A stretch of DNA of 64,000 nt, taken from assembly GCF_022201045.2 (NCBI RefSeq), contig NC_068557.1, forward strand, positions 32,403,501-32,467,500, written 5' to 3'. This stretch comes from Citrus sinensis. Lineage: Eukaryota; Streptophyta; Magnoliopsida; Sapindales; Rutaceae. Of this stretch, positions 63,613-64,000 are shown one piece after another (within the stretch, counting starts at the first letter, position 1; each line of letters opens with the position of its first letter). The notes under the pieces were generated by a model that was not told the DNA's origin, ran no database searches, and saw nothing but the letters and a program-made list of their open reading frames with translations. The position numbers and the translations under genes are program-made.

Positions 63613-64000
63613 TAGAGTTGGCAAAACGGGTCATCGGATCGTGTTCGTGTCGTGTCAAATTTAGGTCGAACCAAACTCGACCCATTTAATAATCGTGTCA
63701 AAATATTGAGACCCAAACCCGATACGGAAAAATAATCAGGTTACCCAATAACCCGTTTGATATCTATATATTGAACAAAAGTTACATCAAATATTTACAC
63801 ATTATCATACATACGTATGTACATATATACATACATATATACATAATTTCTCGATATTATAAAACATACATATCTACCAATATATTACACATTTACACTA
63901 TTGAGGTTTTAATTATATAGATATATATAAAATATTTTATATCAATATTATAAAATATACATGTCGATCAATTTTTACACATTTATACTATTGAAGCTCT
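63613..64000. mobile_element. hAT-like element, left end only
   Basis: TAGAGTTGGCAAAACGGGTC followed by GTGTTCGTGTCGTGTC and by ACCCGTTT-type repeats is the usual start of a plant hAT-type element with subterminal GGGTC/GACCC repeats. The other end is outside the window, so no target duplication can be checked. Confidence 0.55.

Overview
This is AT-rich nuclear DNA from a flowering plant, most likely a eudicot. Genes are multi-exon with GT-AG introns, intergenic space is full of small transposons and (TTA)n/(TA)n microsatellites, and every recognisable protein is plant-type. A Citrus-like rosid is plausible, but that is a guess. All exon joins were worked out by hand and checked for reading-frame continuity; no transcript evidence was available.

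Layout. 2.0-3.9 kb (-): glycine-rich, probably plastid membrane protein. 5.9-8.3 kb (+): DEK_C plus two SWIB domains. 9.4-10.6 kb (-): plastid-type NTF2/SnoaL-like protein. 10.6-15.2 kb: gene-free, with a trinucleotide repeat, MITEs and a 1.1-kb foldback element ending beside the next promoter. 15.3-17.8 kb (+): EMC3, whose first intron is GC-AG. 17.8-22.1 kb: gene-free, with a complete non-autonomous hAT element. 22.2-23.1 kb (+): small acidic disordered protein. 24.4-30.7 kb (-): intact UPL5-type HECT ubiquitin ligase. 32.7-33.9 kb (-): F-box gene. 34.5-38.6 kb: a partial tandem copy of the UPL5 5' half, now a pseudogene. 38.8-40.3 kb: Mutator-like element. 40.7-41.3 kb: LINE RNase H remnant. 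43.3-44.8 kb (-): second F-box gene (CPR1/CPR30 type). 46.1-47.7 kb: solo LTR splitting an older reading frame. 52.6-55.8 kb: Helitron carrying two broken beta-galactosidase exons. 59.9-62.0 kb (+): tonoplast dicarboxylate transporter. 63.6 kb to the end: start of another hAT-like element.

Function. The genes do not form an operon-like system. The one thematic group is 24-45 kb, where a HECT E3, its truncated duplicate and two F-box genes (SCF adaptors) all lie on the minus strand. The rest are housekeeping or organelle genes: chromatin (SWIB), ER membrane insertion (EMC3), plastid proteins and vacuolar malate/citrate transport. I found no CRISPR array, rRNA or tRNA gene, and no clearly new multi-gene system. 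The most notable items are the Helitron with captured exons, the decayed UPL5 duplicate, and several transposons whose exact ends and target-site duplications can be read directly.
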